This document shows positions 35,856-46,543 of a stretch of DNA of 64,000 nucleotides, piece after piece. Origin of the DNA: Chelativorans sp. AA-79 (GTDB lineage Bacteria > Pseudomonadota > Alphaproteobacteria > Rhizobiales > Rhizobiaceae); the NCBI RefSeq assembly GCF_029457495.1, contig NZ_CP120361.1, forward strand, positions 4,604,001-4,668,000, in the 5' to 3' direction. The translations under genes and the position numbers were made by a program. Position 1 is the first letter of the stretch; each line of letters begins with the position of its first letter. Below the pieces are notes generated by a model. The model was not told the DNA's origin. It did no database searches and was given only the letters and a program-made list of their open reading frames with translations.

Positions 35856-37349
35856 TCAAGAGCCTTGGGAAATTGTGTCCAGCTTCGCGGTTGCGAAGTA
35901 GATGTGCCGCTTGCCGCCTTTCAGGGGCTCCTCGGCCTGGATATCGAAGTGGACCGACAGAAGCTCGCGGAACACGCCCGGGTGATAATCGTCATACTGG
36001 TCATCGCGGTTGGCGAGCAGCGTCTGCACCATCTCGTCCTCCCGGCCCACGAACTCGATCACCAGGGAGGTCCCGAGCCCCGCAAGCCAGCTGATGAAGT
36101 CAGCCAGGGGAATGTTGGCGGAAATCACGATGTGATGAACGAGCGCGAGACAGAGCGTGAGCTCCGGCTTCCCGCGCTCCGTGATCGCCTTCCTTTCCGC
36201 GCAACGCCAGCCCTGGCTCGGCGAGGCATCCGCAAGGTTCACCACCAGCGGCAGTATGTTTCCTGCGGAACCGCGGTCCTTCTCGCGCCGGTAGAGATGT
36301 TCGATCGCCATCCAGTCACCGTCCATGGCGACCACGTAGTCGGTATGTTCGGCCACGACGTGCGAAAACGTCCCCGTGTTACAGCCGAGATCCCAGGCGA
36401 GGCGCCAGCGGCGCGTGGCGGCGGCGCGCCGCACGAAGTCGATCTTCCTGTTTAGCTCCGCCTCCTCATAGGAATGCGTTCGATCATAGTCGGCCCAGGT
36501 CGTCCTGGTGTTCGCCGGTTCGAGCTTCGAGACGAGCCTTGCAAGCTTCTCCACATTGCGCTCGATCAACGCCTTGCCGAAGCCCGCCTCGGCCAGTGCG
36601 CCACGCACATTCCGCCTGCCGCCGGAATAGCGTTTCTGCAGAGCGGCCTGGGCCGCGACATGCAGCAGCACGCCCGGACGCAACAGGTCGCGCGAGGACA
36701 TGAGCGCCCGCATCTCCTCCGCCGGAATCCCATCAACCCGGCCGCGCAGCCACGGCCGGAAATCCACGCCCTTATAGGCCTGCAGCATCAGCGGATAAAG
36801 CAAGAGCTCGCAGAACTGCCTGTAGCCTACCCAAGGCTCGCCCGCGCCCAGCGGCTCAAAAGAGGGAATGTCGATGAAGACCGGTCGTGCTCCGCTCCAC
36901 TGGATGTTGTAGGCGGAGGAATCCTTCAGGATCATATCGGCGGAAAGGGCGCTTCGCATCAGCTCGAGATGCAGAAGCGCGGCATCCTTCAGCATGCCGA
37001 ACGACCACTCGTAAGGATAGGAGACAAAGGGGATGCGGGCGTGCTCCACGATGCCGGCCCAGTCTCCCAGGTCCAACCCCTCTGCACGCGCATCGACCGT
37101 ATGCGTCTCCACCACGCGGCCCTGGTCGCGAAGTTCTTGGAAGAACGGGGCCTTGTCGAGCGCCTGCCAATTGGCGAGCGCCCTCCGGCTCAGATACCGG
37201 AATACCCTGCCATCGCGGTAGAAGATCGTGCCGTTCCGGTCGCGGTAGGAGCCGGCCTCGCGTTCTATCCGGCGCAGCGTGTGATCCACGCCTGCGAGGC
37301 TGTCGGCGATCGTGCCGGGTTCCGTTTTGAGCGCGCGCGGCTCGTTCAC
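35856..37349 (-). CDS. Two-domain class I SAM-dependent methyltransferase (NoeA-like)
   Basis: A 497-residue protein with no signal peptide. The C-terminal half (about 315-480) is a Rossmann methyltransferase: motif I AWDLGCNTGTFSHVVAEH at 318-335, an acidic residue at the end of beta-2 (MDGD), and motif IV-like LALVHHIVISANIPL. The N-terminal half (1-280) is unrelated to methyltransferases. It contains ILKDSSAYNIQWSGARPVFI at 140-159 followed by DIPSFEP, a D-x4-N ... ID pattern reminiscent of kinase/APH catalytic loops. Overall it recalls rhizobial NoeA-like proteins. Its ATG overlaps the stop of the upstream small-protein gene by 4 nt (ATGA). Substrate unknown; a divergent Pho box suggests a phosphate-related envelope role. 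Confidence 0.75.
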   Translation of the reverse strand: MNEPRALKTEPGTIADSLAGVDHTLRRIEREAGSYRDRNGTIFYRDGRVFRYLSRRALANWQALDKAPFFQELRDQGRVVETHTVDARAEGLDLGDWAGIVEHARIPFVSYPYEWSFGMLKDAALLHLELMRSALSADMILKDSSAYNIQWSGARPVFIDIPSFEPLGAGEPWVGYRQFCELLLYPLMLQAYKGVDFRPWLRGRVDGIPAEEMRALMSSRDLLRPGVLLHVAAQAALQKRYSGGRRNVRGALAEAGFGKALIERNVEKLARLVSKLEPANTRTTWADYDRTHSYEEAELNRKIDFVRRAAATRRWRLAWDLGCNTGTFSHVVAEHTDYVVAMDGDWMAIEHLYRREKDRGSAGNILPLVVNLADASPSQGWRCAERKAITERGKPELTLCLALVHHIVISANIPLADFISWLAGLGTSLVIEFVGREDEMVQTLLANRDDQYDDYHPGVFRELLSVHFDIQAEEPLKGGKRHIYFATAKLDTISQGS

Positions 37350-37615
37350 CTCTCCGCCCGCGCATTACCGGAGATGGTCTCCTTATCGGTGTCGACCTCG
37401 TGCGGGGCGTTACGCCGAACGCCGATAACCGTCAGGAATTTGTGCCAATAGAGCTTTCCCGCAATCGCCAGGCCCGCGATCCCACCCAGGAGAACCTGCA
37501 GGATCATGCTCCCCGTGCCGGCGTCCAGATAAGCATGCGCGCTGGAAGCGGAAGCGCCGACAAACAACAATGAGAGCGTCAGCGGAAACAGATTAGCTGC
37601 AATTTTTGGTCGCAT
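37346..37615 (-). CDS. Small secreted membrane protein with YLDAGTGS motif
   Basis: An 89-residue protein with a signal peptide (LFPLTLSLLFVGASASSAHA). A conserved motif AYLDAGTGSMILQVLLGGIA comes immediately after the cleavage site, forming a single transmembrane helix (AGLAIAGKLYW) with a basic, then acidic tail. Proteins with YLDPGTGS next to a membrane helix recur beside glycan and sulfatase-like genes; I know of no assigned function. It overlaps the methyltransferase start by 4 nt, so the two products are probably made together. Confidence 0.65.
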   Translation of the reverse strand: MRPKIAANLFPLTLSLLFVGASASSAHAYLDAGTGSMILQVLLGGIAGLAIAGKLYWHKFLTVIGVRRNAPHEVDTDKETISGNARAER

Positions 37616-37704
37616 CAGAACTGCCTTTCCCTGGTGAATGGCGAACGTGTCCCAGCAAGGTTCAACGTGGATCCGAAACAGACGTTCCTTGTGTCTTTAA
37701 AAAA

Positions 37705-37722
37705 ATGTCATAAATCTGTCAT
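37705..37722 (+). promoter_or_regulatory. Pho box (PhoB-binding site)
   Basis: ATGTCATAAATCTGTCAT matches the Pho-box consensus CTGTCAT-N4-CTGTCAT at 17 of 18 positions; only the first base differs. It is oriented toward the rightward gene at 37795 (72 nt away), and lies 90 nt from the leftward gene start at 37615. PhoB activation under phosphate limitation is the standard interpretation. Confidence 0.75.
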
Positions 37723-37794
37723 AGTCAAAGGCACCCGCTAGAGGAAGCCTTTCATTTTTAAGCGAATGGCTGCTGGCTGCGAGGAGTGCGCTCT

Positions 37795-39465
37795 ATGGCC
37801 GAGGAACAGGAGTCGAGCCCCGAAGCGGTAGGTTCTTCTCCTACTTCACGGGCTACGCGCGTTTGGGACGGCTCCTATCCCCTCCACCCATTCCTGTTCG
37901 CCATCGCCTCCGTGCTCGTGATGATGGCGCGCAATCTCGACCAGACCTCCATCGCCGATGTCGCGCCCTCGCTTGCGGGTGCACTCCTCTTCGCGCTTAC
38001 GGTCTATCTGGCGGTGGTGGCGATCCGGCGGCGTTTCGACCGCGTGTCGGCGGTGATCGCCAGCATCTGGGTAATCGGCTGCCTCTTCTATGCCGGTCTG
38101 TTCGACCGCTTGAACGGGCTGGTGGACGGCGGCTATTCCATGACGAGAACACTGCCTTTGGCCCTCGCCGCGCTTGCAGCGGCAACGCTGCTGGCGGTTC
38201 TCCTGCGCAGAGCGGCGGCGGTGATCCACAGCGTTCTCACCGGGATTGCCGCCGTGCTCCTGATCAGCCCCATCTGGCAGGCGGCAAGCTATGAATGGCA
38301 GAACGGCGCCGCTCGCAACGTCTACGAGCCAGAGAAGGCGATGGCGGAGATCGAACCCTTCATCGCACCCGCAAAGGCGAATGGTTCAAGCCGCCCGCCC
38401 GACATCTACCACTTCATCTTCGATCGCTACGCGTCGGAGGGGGTGCTGCGCGATCATTTCGACGTCGACAACGGCAGTATCGGCAGTTTCCTGGAAGAGC
38501 GCGGCTTCTATATCGCCCGCGACAGCAATTCGAACTACCAGAAGACCGGCCCGTCCCTCGCCTCGACCTTCTACATGGACTATCTCGACCTGCTCGCGGA
38601 CGACCCGCGCGTGCAGGGCAGCAACTGGCACCCGATCTACGCAATGCTGGACGATCATCGTGTTGCGCGTTTCCTGAAGTCCCGCGGCTACGATTTCATC
38701 CAGTTCGGCTCATGGTGGGTCGGCACCTACGACAACCCGACCGCCGACGAGAATCGTCCGCACGGCTTCAGTGAATTCGAGATGCTCTATCTCCGGCGCA
38801 CGGCCCTGCGCCCGCTGTTCCATGTTCTGCCCGACAGGCCGCTCACGATGCGGCTCGACTGGGACAACGCGCAGTGCCAGCGGATCGCCCCACAGGTGGA
38901 GGAAATCAAGGCACTCGGCCAGCGCGACAAGCCGGTCTATGTCTTCGCGCATATCCTCGTGCCGCACGGTCCCTTCAATTTCACGAACGACGGGCGCTGC
39001 CTCACGATCGAGGAGTCGCGCAAGCGCGGCGAAGATCAGGGCTATCTGGAACAGATCGCCTATGCGAACCGCATCATCGAGGAGGTGGTCATCGCACTCC
39101 AGAGCCCGGACCGCGAACCGCCGATCATCCTCATCCAGGCGGACGAGGGCCCTTTTCCGGAGCGCGACGGGAGGGTCCCGTGGCAGGACGCTCCTCCCAA
39201 CGAGCTACGGGTCAAGAGCGGCATCCTCAATGCGTATTATTTCCCCAACGGAGATTACTCCGCCCTGCGCCCCGACATCACGCCGGTGAACAGCTATCGC
39301 GTCCTGTTCAACACCTATTTCGGAACGGATTTTCCGATCCTGCCGGACCGGATATTCTTCTTCCCCTACGATTCCAGGCTCTACGAATATCACGATGTGA
39401 CGGACAAGGTCCGCGGCCCCGACATCGCCACCAGGCCTGTCGAGAACCTGCCGCAGCATCCTTGA
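37795..39465 (+). CDS. Membrane-anchored sulfatase-like hydrolase/transferase
   Basis: A 556-residue protein with about five N-terminal transmembrane segments (roughly residues 22-175) and a C-terminal periplasmic alkaline-phosphatase-superfamily domain. The domain begins PPDIYHFIFDRYASEGVLRD. It has a candidate nucleophile region NYQKTGPSLASTFYMDYLD, a paired-histidine motif VFAHILVPHGPFNF and an Asp-containing ILIQADEGP, as in phosphoethanolamine/phosphoglycerol transferases and sulfatases. The classical CxPxR sulfatase signature is absent. ATG 37795 is chosen because GAGGA lies 10 nt upstream; GTG 37786 is too close to it. Substrate unknown; the Pho box upstream suggests a phosphate-responsive envelope role. 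Confidence 0.75.
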   Translation: MAEEQESSPEAVGSSPTSRATRVWDGSYPLHPFLFAIASVLVMMARNLDQTSIADVAPSLAGALLFALTVYLAVVAIRRRFDRVSAVIASIWVIGCLFYAGLFDRLNGLVDGGYSMTRTLPLALAALAAATLLAVLLRRAAAVIHSVLTGIAAVLLISPIWQAASYEWQNGAARNVYEPEKAMAEIEPFIAPAKANGSSRPPDIYHFIFDRYASEGVLRDHFDVDNGSIGSFLEERGFYIARDSNSNYQKTGPSLASTFYMDYLDLLADDPRVQGSNWHPIYAMLDDHRVARFLKSRGYDFIQFGSWWVGTYDNPTADENRPHGFSEFEMLYLRRTALRPLFHVLPDRPLTMRLDWDNAQCQRIAPQVEEIKALGQRDKPVYVFAHILVPHGPFNFTNDGRCLTIEESRKRGEDQGYLEQIAYANRIIEEVVIALQSPDREPPIILIQADEGPFPERDGRVPWQDAPPNELRVKSGILNAYYFPNGDYSALRPDITPVNSYRVLFNTYFGTDFPILPDRIFFFPYDSRLYEYHDVTDKVRGPDIATRPVENLPQHP

Positions 39466-39478
39466 GCGGCTCGAGAGT

Positions 39479-40375
39479 CTAAAGAACCGGCGGCTGGCGG
39501 CCGGCGGCCCTGCAAGCGGCCGTCAGCGTATTGGCCATGAGCATGGCGATGGTCATCGGCCCCACCCCGCCCGGAACAGGGGTGATGGCGCCTGCAGCCT
39601 TCTCGGCCTCAGCATAAGCCACGTCGCCCACGAGCCGCGTCTTGCCCTCGCCCTTCTCCGGCGCGGGAATGCGGTTGATGCCGACGTCGATGACCACGGC
39701 GCCCGGTTTGATCCAATCGCCCTTCACCATTTCCGGCCGGCCGACCGCCGCCACCAGGATATCGGCCCCGCGGCAGACGGCGGCAAGGTCGGCGGTGCGG
39801 CTGTGGGCGATGGTGACCGTAGCATTGGCGGCCATGAGCAGGTTGGCCATCGGCTTGCCCACGATGTTGGACCGCCCGATGACGACAGCCGAAAGCCCCG
39901 AGAGATCCTTGCCGCGCACGCCTTCGATCAGCAGCATGGCGCCGGCCGGCGTGCAGGGCACCAGGGCTTTCGAGACCGCGCCGGCGCCCAGGAGACCGAC
40001 GTTGAGGATGTGAAAACCGTCGACGTCTTTTTCCGGCGCGATGGTGTGGATGATGCGCTCCGAATCGATGTGCTGCGGAAGCGGAAGCTGTACCAGGATG
40101 CCGTTGATGGACGGGTCGCGGTTGAGCGCTTCCACGAGCGTCACCAGCTCCTGCTCGGTCGTGCTCTCGGGCAGCGAGTGCTGTACGGAATGGAAGCCGC
40201 ATTCCGTTGCCCTCTTCGACTTGGAGGCGACATAGACCTGGCTCGCCGGATCCTCTCCCACGATCACCACCGCCAGGCCGGGCGTGATCCCGCCTGCCTT
40301 CAGTTCTTCCGCCGCGCGCGTCACTTTCTCCAGGATCTTGGCTGCGGCCGCCTTTCCGTCGATAATTTGCGCCAT
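39479..40375 (-). CDS. folD: Bifunctional methylenetetrahydrofolate dehydrogenase/cyclohydrolase
   Basis: A 298-residue NADP-dependent enzyme interconverting 5,10-methylene- and 10-formyl-tetrahydrofolate. Signature blocks are [20 protein letters not shown] with the catalytic Lys, [26 protein letters not shown] and [16 protein letters not shown] [17 protein letters not shown]. The ATG at 40375 ([14 protein letters not shown]) matches the family start; the 125-residue in-frame extension upstream is not FolD. It converges with the sulfatase-like gene. Confidence 0.97.
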   Translation of the reverse strand: MAQIIDGKAAAAKILEKVTRAAEELKAGGITPGLAVVIVGEDPASQVYVASKSKRATECGFHSVQHSLPESTTEQELVTLVEALNRDPSINGILVQLPLPQHIDSERIIHTIAPEKDVDGFHILNVGLLGAGAVSKALVPCTPAGAMLLIEGVRGKDLSGLSAVVIGRSNIVGKPMANLLMAANATVTIAHSRTADLAAVCRGADILVAAVGRPEMVKGDWIKPGAVVIDVGINRIPAPEKGEGKTRLVGDVAYAEAEKAAGAITPVPGGVGPMTIAMLMANTLTAACRAAGRQPPVL

Positions 40376-40587
40376 GGACCTCTCGCTCCTCCGGATTGCA
40401 GGCATTTCCGCATAGGCCGCAAAAGGCGCGAGCGCAATGCCGCCATCGCGCCTCCTATTGCCGCAACCGGCGCAATCCGGACCGCCCTTCTCGGGACCGG
40501 AGAAGCCGAAGAGCCGAAAGTCCCGCGAAACGGTTGCATCACGGCGCTCGACGCGCCATTCCTTTTGGCGAGCATCAGGAGGTACGG

Positions 40588-41397
40588 ATGGGTAAGCAGG
40601 TCGTTCTCGTCGGCTGCGGCAATATGGGATATGCGATGCTGAAGGGCTGGCTTGCCGCCGGGAAGCTGGCGGCCAACGACATCCGTGTCGTCGAGCCGAA
40701 CGAGGATTTGCGGGCGCGCGCCGCAAAGCATGGCGTGATTGTCGCGGCACGATCGGACGAGTTGGACCGGACGGCCGCCGATCTCGTCGTCTTCGCCGTC
40801 AAGCCCCAGGTGATCCGCGACGTCGTTCCAGCCTATCGGTCCTTTGCGCCGGGCGCGACGTTCCTGAGCGTCGCCGCAGGCACCGGCATTGCCACATTCG
40901 AGGAATTGCTGGGGAGCAACGCCGCCGTCATCCGCTGCATGCCCAATACGCCTGCAGCGATCGGCAGGGGGATGCTGGTGGTTTATGCCAACCCGAATGT
41001 CAGCCCCGAAGCGAGGAATTTCGTAAGCGGTCTTCTTTCCGCCAGCGGTGCCGTCGCCACCATTGACGATGAGCGGCTGATGGACGCTGTCACGGCGGTG
41101 TCCGGCTCGGGCCCGGCCTATGTGTTTTACTTCATAGAATGCCTGACGGCGGCGGGCGAAAAGGCCGGCCTGCCGGCCGACACGGCCAGGCTCCTTGCCA
41201 TGCAGACGGTCTATGGCGCCGCAGTTCTCGCGAAGGAAAGCGGCGAGGAACCGGGAAAACTGAGGGAGCAGGTGACGAGCCCCAACGGAACCACCGCCGC
41301 CGCGCTCGGGGTGCTGATGGGGGATGAGCGTCTTCAGGCGCTCGTCACCGACGCGGTGGACGCGGCGAGGAAGCGCTCGATCGAGCTCGGGAAATAG
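40588..41397 (+). CDS. proC: Pyrroline-5-carboxylate reductase
   Basis: A 269-residue NAD(P)H-dependent enzyme, the last step of proline synthesis. The Rossmann start is [18 protein letters not shown], and the family signature appears as [21 protein letters not shown] with [17 protein letters not shown] near the C-terminus. ATG 40588 follows an ideal AGGAGG at 40577-40582. The reading upstream to 40396 belongs to no family. Confidence 0.96.
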   Translation: MGKQVVLVGCGNMGYAMLKGWLAAGKLAANDIRVVEPNEDLRARAAKHGVIVAARSDELDRTAADLVVFAVKPQVIRDVVPAYRSFAPGATFLSVAAGTGIATFEELLGSNAAVIRCMPNTPAAIGRGMLVVYANPNVSPEARNFVSGLLSASGAVATIDDERLMDAVTAVSGSGPAYVFYFIECLTAAGEKAGLPADTARLLAMQTVYGAAVLAKESGEEPGKLREQVTSPNGTTAAALGVLMGDERLQALVTDAVDAARKRSIELGK

Positions 41398-41449
41398 CGG
41401 CAGCAAGGCGGGTGCTGCGGAACCGTTTCGGTCGAAGAGAGAGGAAACC

Positions 41450-42295
41450 ATGGCAGAAGCAAGCCAAATCGAGCGCCTGAACCGTGCCCACAAGTCCGTC
41501 GCAGACTGTGTCGGCGCGCCGGTGGAGATCGCCATCGTGCTGGGCTCCGGCCTCGGAGACCTGGCCAGGGGGATCAAGGATGCCACCATCATCCCCTATG
41601 CCGATATTCAGGGGTTTCCGGTGGCGACCGCGCCCGGCCACAAGGGCCAGCTCATCGTCGGCACCCTGCACGGTCGGCGGGTGGCGGCGATGCAGGGGCG
41701 GCTTCATCTCTATGAAGGATGGACCCCGCGCGACATCGCGCTTGCCATCTATCTTCTCGACCGGCTCGGCAGCACCACCCTCGTCGTGACCAACGCGGCC
41801 GGCGCCCTCAACCCGGATTACCGGCCGGGCGATGTGATGCTCATCGAGGACCATCTGAACTTCACCGGCACCAACCCGCTTGTCGGTCCCAACGACGGCG
41901 AAATCGGCCTGCGTTTCCCGGATATGGCTCGCGCCTATGATCCAGACCTTCTGGAGCTTGCGACGGACGCCGCGGATCGCACGTTGCAGCCCGTGCATCG
42001 CGGCATCTACGCTGGCATTCTCGGCCCCTCGCTCGAGACGCTCGCCGAGCGCCGCTTCCTGCGTGCGGCGGGTGGCGACGCGGTGGGAATGTCCACGGTG
42101 ACGGAAGTCATTGCCGCCGCTCACGCGGGGCTCCGCGTCGTCGGCATCTCGGCCATCACCAACGCGGCGAGTGGCTGGGCCGACGAGCATTCGGATACCG
42201 TGGAGGAAGTGTTCGCCCACACAGCCGTCAGCGGCGAGAAGATAGACTCCATCCTGCAGGAGCTGCTGCCCCTTCTGCCCCGCCGGCTGGACTGA
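41450..42295 (+). CDS. Purine-nucleoside phosphorylase
   Basis: A 281-residue trimeric-type (PNP/MTAP family 2) phosphorylase that splits purine nucleosides with phosphate. Motifs are IAIVLGSGLGDLARG (phosphate loop), GHKGQLIVGTLHGRRVAAMQGRLHLYEGW, VVTNAAGALNPDYRPGDVMLI and DAVGMSTVTEVIAAAHAGLRV with the substrate Met/Glu and the NAASG block. ATG 41450 has GAGAGAGG upstream. It may share a transcript with proC, 52 nt upstream. Confidence 0.93.
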   Translation: MAEASQIERLNRAHKSVADCVGAPVEIAIVLGSGLGDLARGIKDATIIPYADIQGFPVATAPGHKGQLIVGTLHGRRVAAMQGRLHLYEGWTPRDIALAIYLLDRLGSTTLVVTNAAGALNPDYRPGDVMLIEDHLNFTGTNPLVGPNDGEIGLRFPDMARAYDPDLLELATDAADRTLQPVHRGIYAGILGPSLETLAERRFLRAAGGDAVGMSTVTEVIAAAHAGLRVVGISAITNAASGWADEHSDTVEEVFAHTAVSGEKIDSILQELLPLLPRRLD

Positions 42296-42324
42296 GCTCC
42301 AGCCGCGCCCGACGGCGGCAAAGG

Positions 42325-42879
42325 TCAGGCGTTGCGCAGCGCCAGCCCCGCCGCGATCCAGCCAGCGCCTGCGAAGATCAGGTCGATGCCCAGGAATGTG
42401 CCGAGCACGAAAAGGCTCGTGGCCGGCCAGCCGGCGACGATCATCACCCCGACGATCACAGTGATCACCGCAGAGAACAGGATCCAGCCCCAGCCCGGCG
42501 CACCGCGCAGTTGCGCGGCCAGGATGCCGCGCACGATACCGGCGGCGATCAAGCCGATGCCCAGCAGCAAGGTCAGCACCACGGATGCAAGCAGCGGATT
42601 GGAAAAGGCGATGAAGCCCGCCACCACGTAAAGTGCGCCGATCAGGATCCAGAGGAAGAAGCGGCCCCAGGTCCTCATCTGAAAGCCGTGGATGATCTCG
42701 GCAACACCGGCAAGCGTCATCATCACGCCGACCACGAAGACGCTCGCCACCGTCGCCGTCACGACGCTGCCCAACGCGACAATGCCCGCAATCAGGAAAA
42801 CGACACCAAGAGCCACCACCCAGCCCCAGCGCGCCTTGAGCTCCGGACCGCCCGAAGCCAGATCCGTCGTGCCAACCAT
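42325..42879 (-). CDS. HdeD family membrane protein
   Basis: A 184-residue protein with six regularly spaced hydrophobic helices in three pairs (from WGWVVALGVVFLIAGIVALG to LIFAGAGWIAAGLAL). It fits the DUF308/HdeD family, whose E. coli member contributes to acid resistance at high cell density. No catalytic residues are evident. It is a single gene converging on the purine phosphorylase gene. The 156-nt stretch on its other side contains no recognisable feature. Confidence 0.85.
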   Translation of the reverse strand: MVGTTDLASGGPELKARWGWVVALGVVFLIAGIVALGSVVTATVASVFVVGVMMTLAGVAEIIHGFQMRTWGRFFLWILIGALYVVAGFIAFSNPLLASVVLTLLLGIGLIAAGIVRGILAAQLRGAPGWGWILFSAVITVIVGVMIVAGWPATSLFVLGTFLGIDLIFAGAGWIAAGLALRNA

Positions 42880-43035
42880 CCCCAGCCTCCTTCATCGACA
42901 ATGGATGCGACCGCCGCACCGACGCGTTGCAGTCCACCGGGAAGAAGCTCTCACTTCGGCCTTGAACTGTCAAACCAGAGACGGGCGGAGGGTTTCCGAA
43001 GCTTTTACAAGCGTTGCCGCTTCACGCAGCCATGA

Positions 43036-44325
<1,290 letters not shown>

Positions 44326-44369
44326 TCTTCTCCTCCCAAGCTGGCGCGAAGGGACTCCGGTATCCAGTT

Positions 44370-46472
44370 CTACCGCGTGAAGCTCTGCGCGTTCCCCGCA
44401 TCGACGTTGAGGATGTTGCCGGTCGATTTCGCCGAAACATCCGACACGAAGAAGAACACCGCCTCCGCAATATCCTCCGGCAAGACGTTGAGCTTCAGGA
44501 GCGAACGCTTGCGGTAGTGCTCCTCCAGCTCGTCCGGGCTCATATTGTAGGCGGCGGCGCGCTGCTCGCGCCACTCGCCCGACCAGATCTTCGAGCCGCG
44601 CAGCACCGCGTCCGGGTTCACGGTGTTGACGCGGATGCCGAACTCGGCCCCTTCGAGCGCCAGACAGCGCGCCAGATGGATCTCCGCCGCCTTGGCCGTG
44701 CAGTAGGCGGACGCATTGGGCGAGGCGGCAAGCCCGTTCTTCGAGGCAATGAAGACGATTGCGCCACCCGTCTTCTGCCGCTTCATCAGCCGGAAGGCTT
44801 CACGGGAGACGAGGAAATAGCCGGTCGACAGGATATCCATGTTGCGGTTCCACATGGAGAGCTCCGTCTCGTCCACCGGAGCGGCCGACGAAATCCCGGC
44901 ATTGGAGACGAGGATGTCGAGCCCGCCATATTCGCGCGCGGCGAAGGAGAAGGCGTCCGCCACCCCCTGCTCATTCGTGACATCCAGGCGAACGCTGCAT
45001 ACCATGTCGGCCGTGTGCCGGCCACCGAGATCCGCATTGGCTTCTTCGAGCGACGTCTCGTCGATATCGGCCAGCACCACGCAGGCGCCGTCGCGAAGCA
45101 GGCGTTCGGCGGTCGCCTTGCCGATGCCGCCGGCGCCGCCGGTCACGAGGGCCACCTTGCCGGCCAGCGGCTTCGGCCTGGGCATACGCTGGAGCTTCGC
45201 CTCCTCCAGCAGCCAGTATTCGATGTCGAATGCCTCCTGCTCCGGCAGGCCCACATAGGAAGAGACGCTGGAGGCCCCGCGCATCACATTGATGGCGTTG
45301 ACGTAGAATTCGCCGGAGATGCGCGCCGTCGCCTTGTCCTTGGCGAAGGTGATCATGCCGACGCCCGGCACGAGATAGACCACCGCGTTCGGATCGCGCA
45401 TCGCCGGGCTGCCGGGCCTCTTGCAGCGCTCGTAGTAGGCTGCATAGCCTTTGCGGTACTCCCCTACGGCCCCGCTCAGGCCTTCGAGGGTCCTGTCGAT
45501 ATCCGGATTGGCCGGATCGAAGACGATGACCAGCGGCCTGATCTTGGTGCGCAGGAAATGGTCGGGGCAGCTCGTGCCGAGGGCCGCGAGGGCTTCCATG
45601 TCGCGCGAGGAAACGAATTCCAGCACCGCAGGCTGATCGTCGAAATGGCCGACCTTTCGCTCGGCGGCCGAGATCATGCCGCGGATTGCCGGCATCAGCT
45701 TTTCAGCGACCGCGTGCCGCTCCGCTTCCGGCAGCACCGGCCGAACCGCGCCGCCGAAGGCGGCCTTGCCGGCCGTCTTCTCCTCGAACCATTCGATGGC
45801 ACGGTTGATGATGCGGATCGTGGTGTCGTAGCACTCCTGTGCCGTGTCACCCCAGGTGAAGAGCCCGTGGCTCTCCAGCACGACACCCTTGGCGTCCGGG
45901 TTCTCGCGGCAGAATTTCTCCAGCCAGAGCCCGAGTTCGAAGCCCGGCCGCTTCCAGGGGAGCCAACCGATCTCGTCGCCGTAGATCTCCGCCGTCAACT
46001 CCCTGCTGTTCTTCGATGCCGCGATGGCGATCACTGCGTCGGGATGCATGTGGTCGACATGCTTTCGCGGCACGAAGGCGTGCAGCGGCGTGTCGATGGA
46101 GGCCGCGCGCGGATTGAGGTTGAAGGTGCAGTGAGGAAGGTACCCCACCATTTCGTCCTCGTGCTCCACGCCGCGATAGAGCGTCTTCAAGCCTTCGAGC
46201 TTCTCCATGTAGAGCGTGGCGAAGCCATCGAGCTTGATCGTACCGACGTCGCCGCCCGAACCCTTCACCCACAGCACCTCGACCATCTCGCCGGTGAGCG
46301 GGTCCTTCTCCATCACCTTGGCGGAGGTGTTGCCGCCGCCATAATTGGTGATACGCTTGTCGGAACCAAGCAGGTTCGAGCGGTAGAGCAGCCGCTCCGG
46401 CTCGTTCATGGAGGCGGCCTTTGCCTCGTCCCAGAGATCGGCGAGCCGTGTGGCGGGGCGTTTATCGAGCAT
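44370..46472 (-). CDS. rhaD: Bifunctional rhamnulose-1-phosphate aldolase / short-chain dehydrogenase
   Basis: A 700-residue fusion. Residues about 20-420 form a class II aldolase (YGGGNTSAKV, VKGSGGDVGTI, HVDHMHPDAVIAIA with metal His, VLESHGLFTWGDT). Residues about 440-700 form an SDR (VALVTGGAGGIGKATAERLL, LVSNAGISSAAP, YCTAKAAEIHLARCLAL). It should cleave L-rhamnulose-1-phosphate to DHAP and L-lactaldehyde and oxidise the aldehyde. ATG 46472 has GGAGGA upstream. It leads the leftward rhaDI operon and diverges from rhaR. Confidence 0.95.
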   Translation of the reverse strand: MLDKRPATRLADLWDEAKAASMNEPERLLYRSNLLGSDKRITNYGGGNTSAKVMEKDPLTGEMVEVLWVKGSGGDVGTIKLDGFATLYMEKLEGLKTLYRGVEHEDEMVGYLPHCTFNLNPRAASIDTPLHAFVPRKHVDHMHPDAVIAIAASKNSRELTAEIYGDEIGWLPWKRPGFELGLWLEKFCRENPDAKGVVLESHGLFTWGDTAQECYDTTIRIINRAIEWFEEKTAGKAAFGGAVRPVLPEAERHAVAEKLMPAIRGMISAAERKVGHFDDQPAVLEFVSSRDMEALAALGTSCPDHFLRTKIRPLVIVFDPANPDIDRTLEGLSGAVGEYRKGYAAYYERCKRPGSPAMRDPNAVVYLVPGVGMITFAKDKATARISGEFYVNAINVMRGASSVSSYVGLPEQEAFDIEYWLLEEAKLQRMPRPKPLAGKVALVTGGAGGIGKATAERLLRDGACVVLADIDETSLEEANADLGGRHTADMVCSVRLDVTNEQGVADAFSFAAREYGGLDILVSNAGISSAAPVDETELSMWNRNMDILSTGYFLVSREAFRLMKRQKTGGAIVFIASKNGLAASPNASAYCTAKAAEIHLARCLALEGAEFGIRVNTVNPDAVLRGSKIWSGEWREQRAAAYNMSPDELEEHYRKRSLLKLNVLPEDIAEAVFFFVSDVSAKSTGNILNVDAGNAQSFTR

Positions 46473-46543
46473 TCGGAGTCCTCCCGTGGCGCCTGGGGAA
46501 CGGCGCAAAAATGGAGTTCCAGTTCACACCGGCCGAGGGACAA

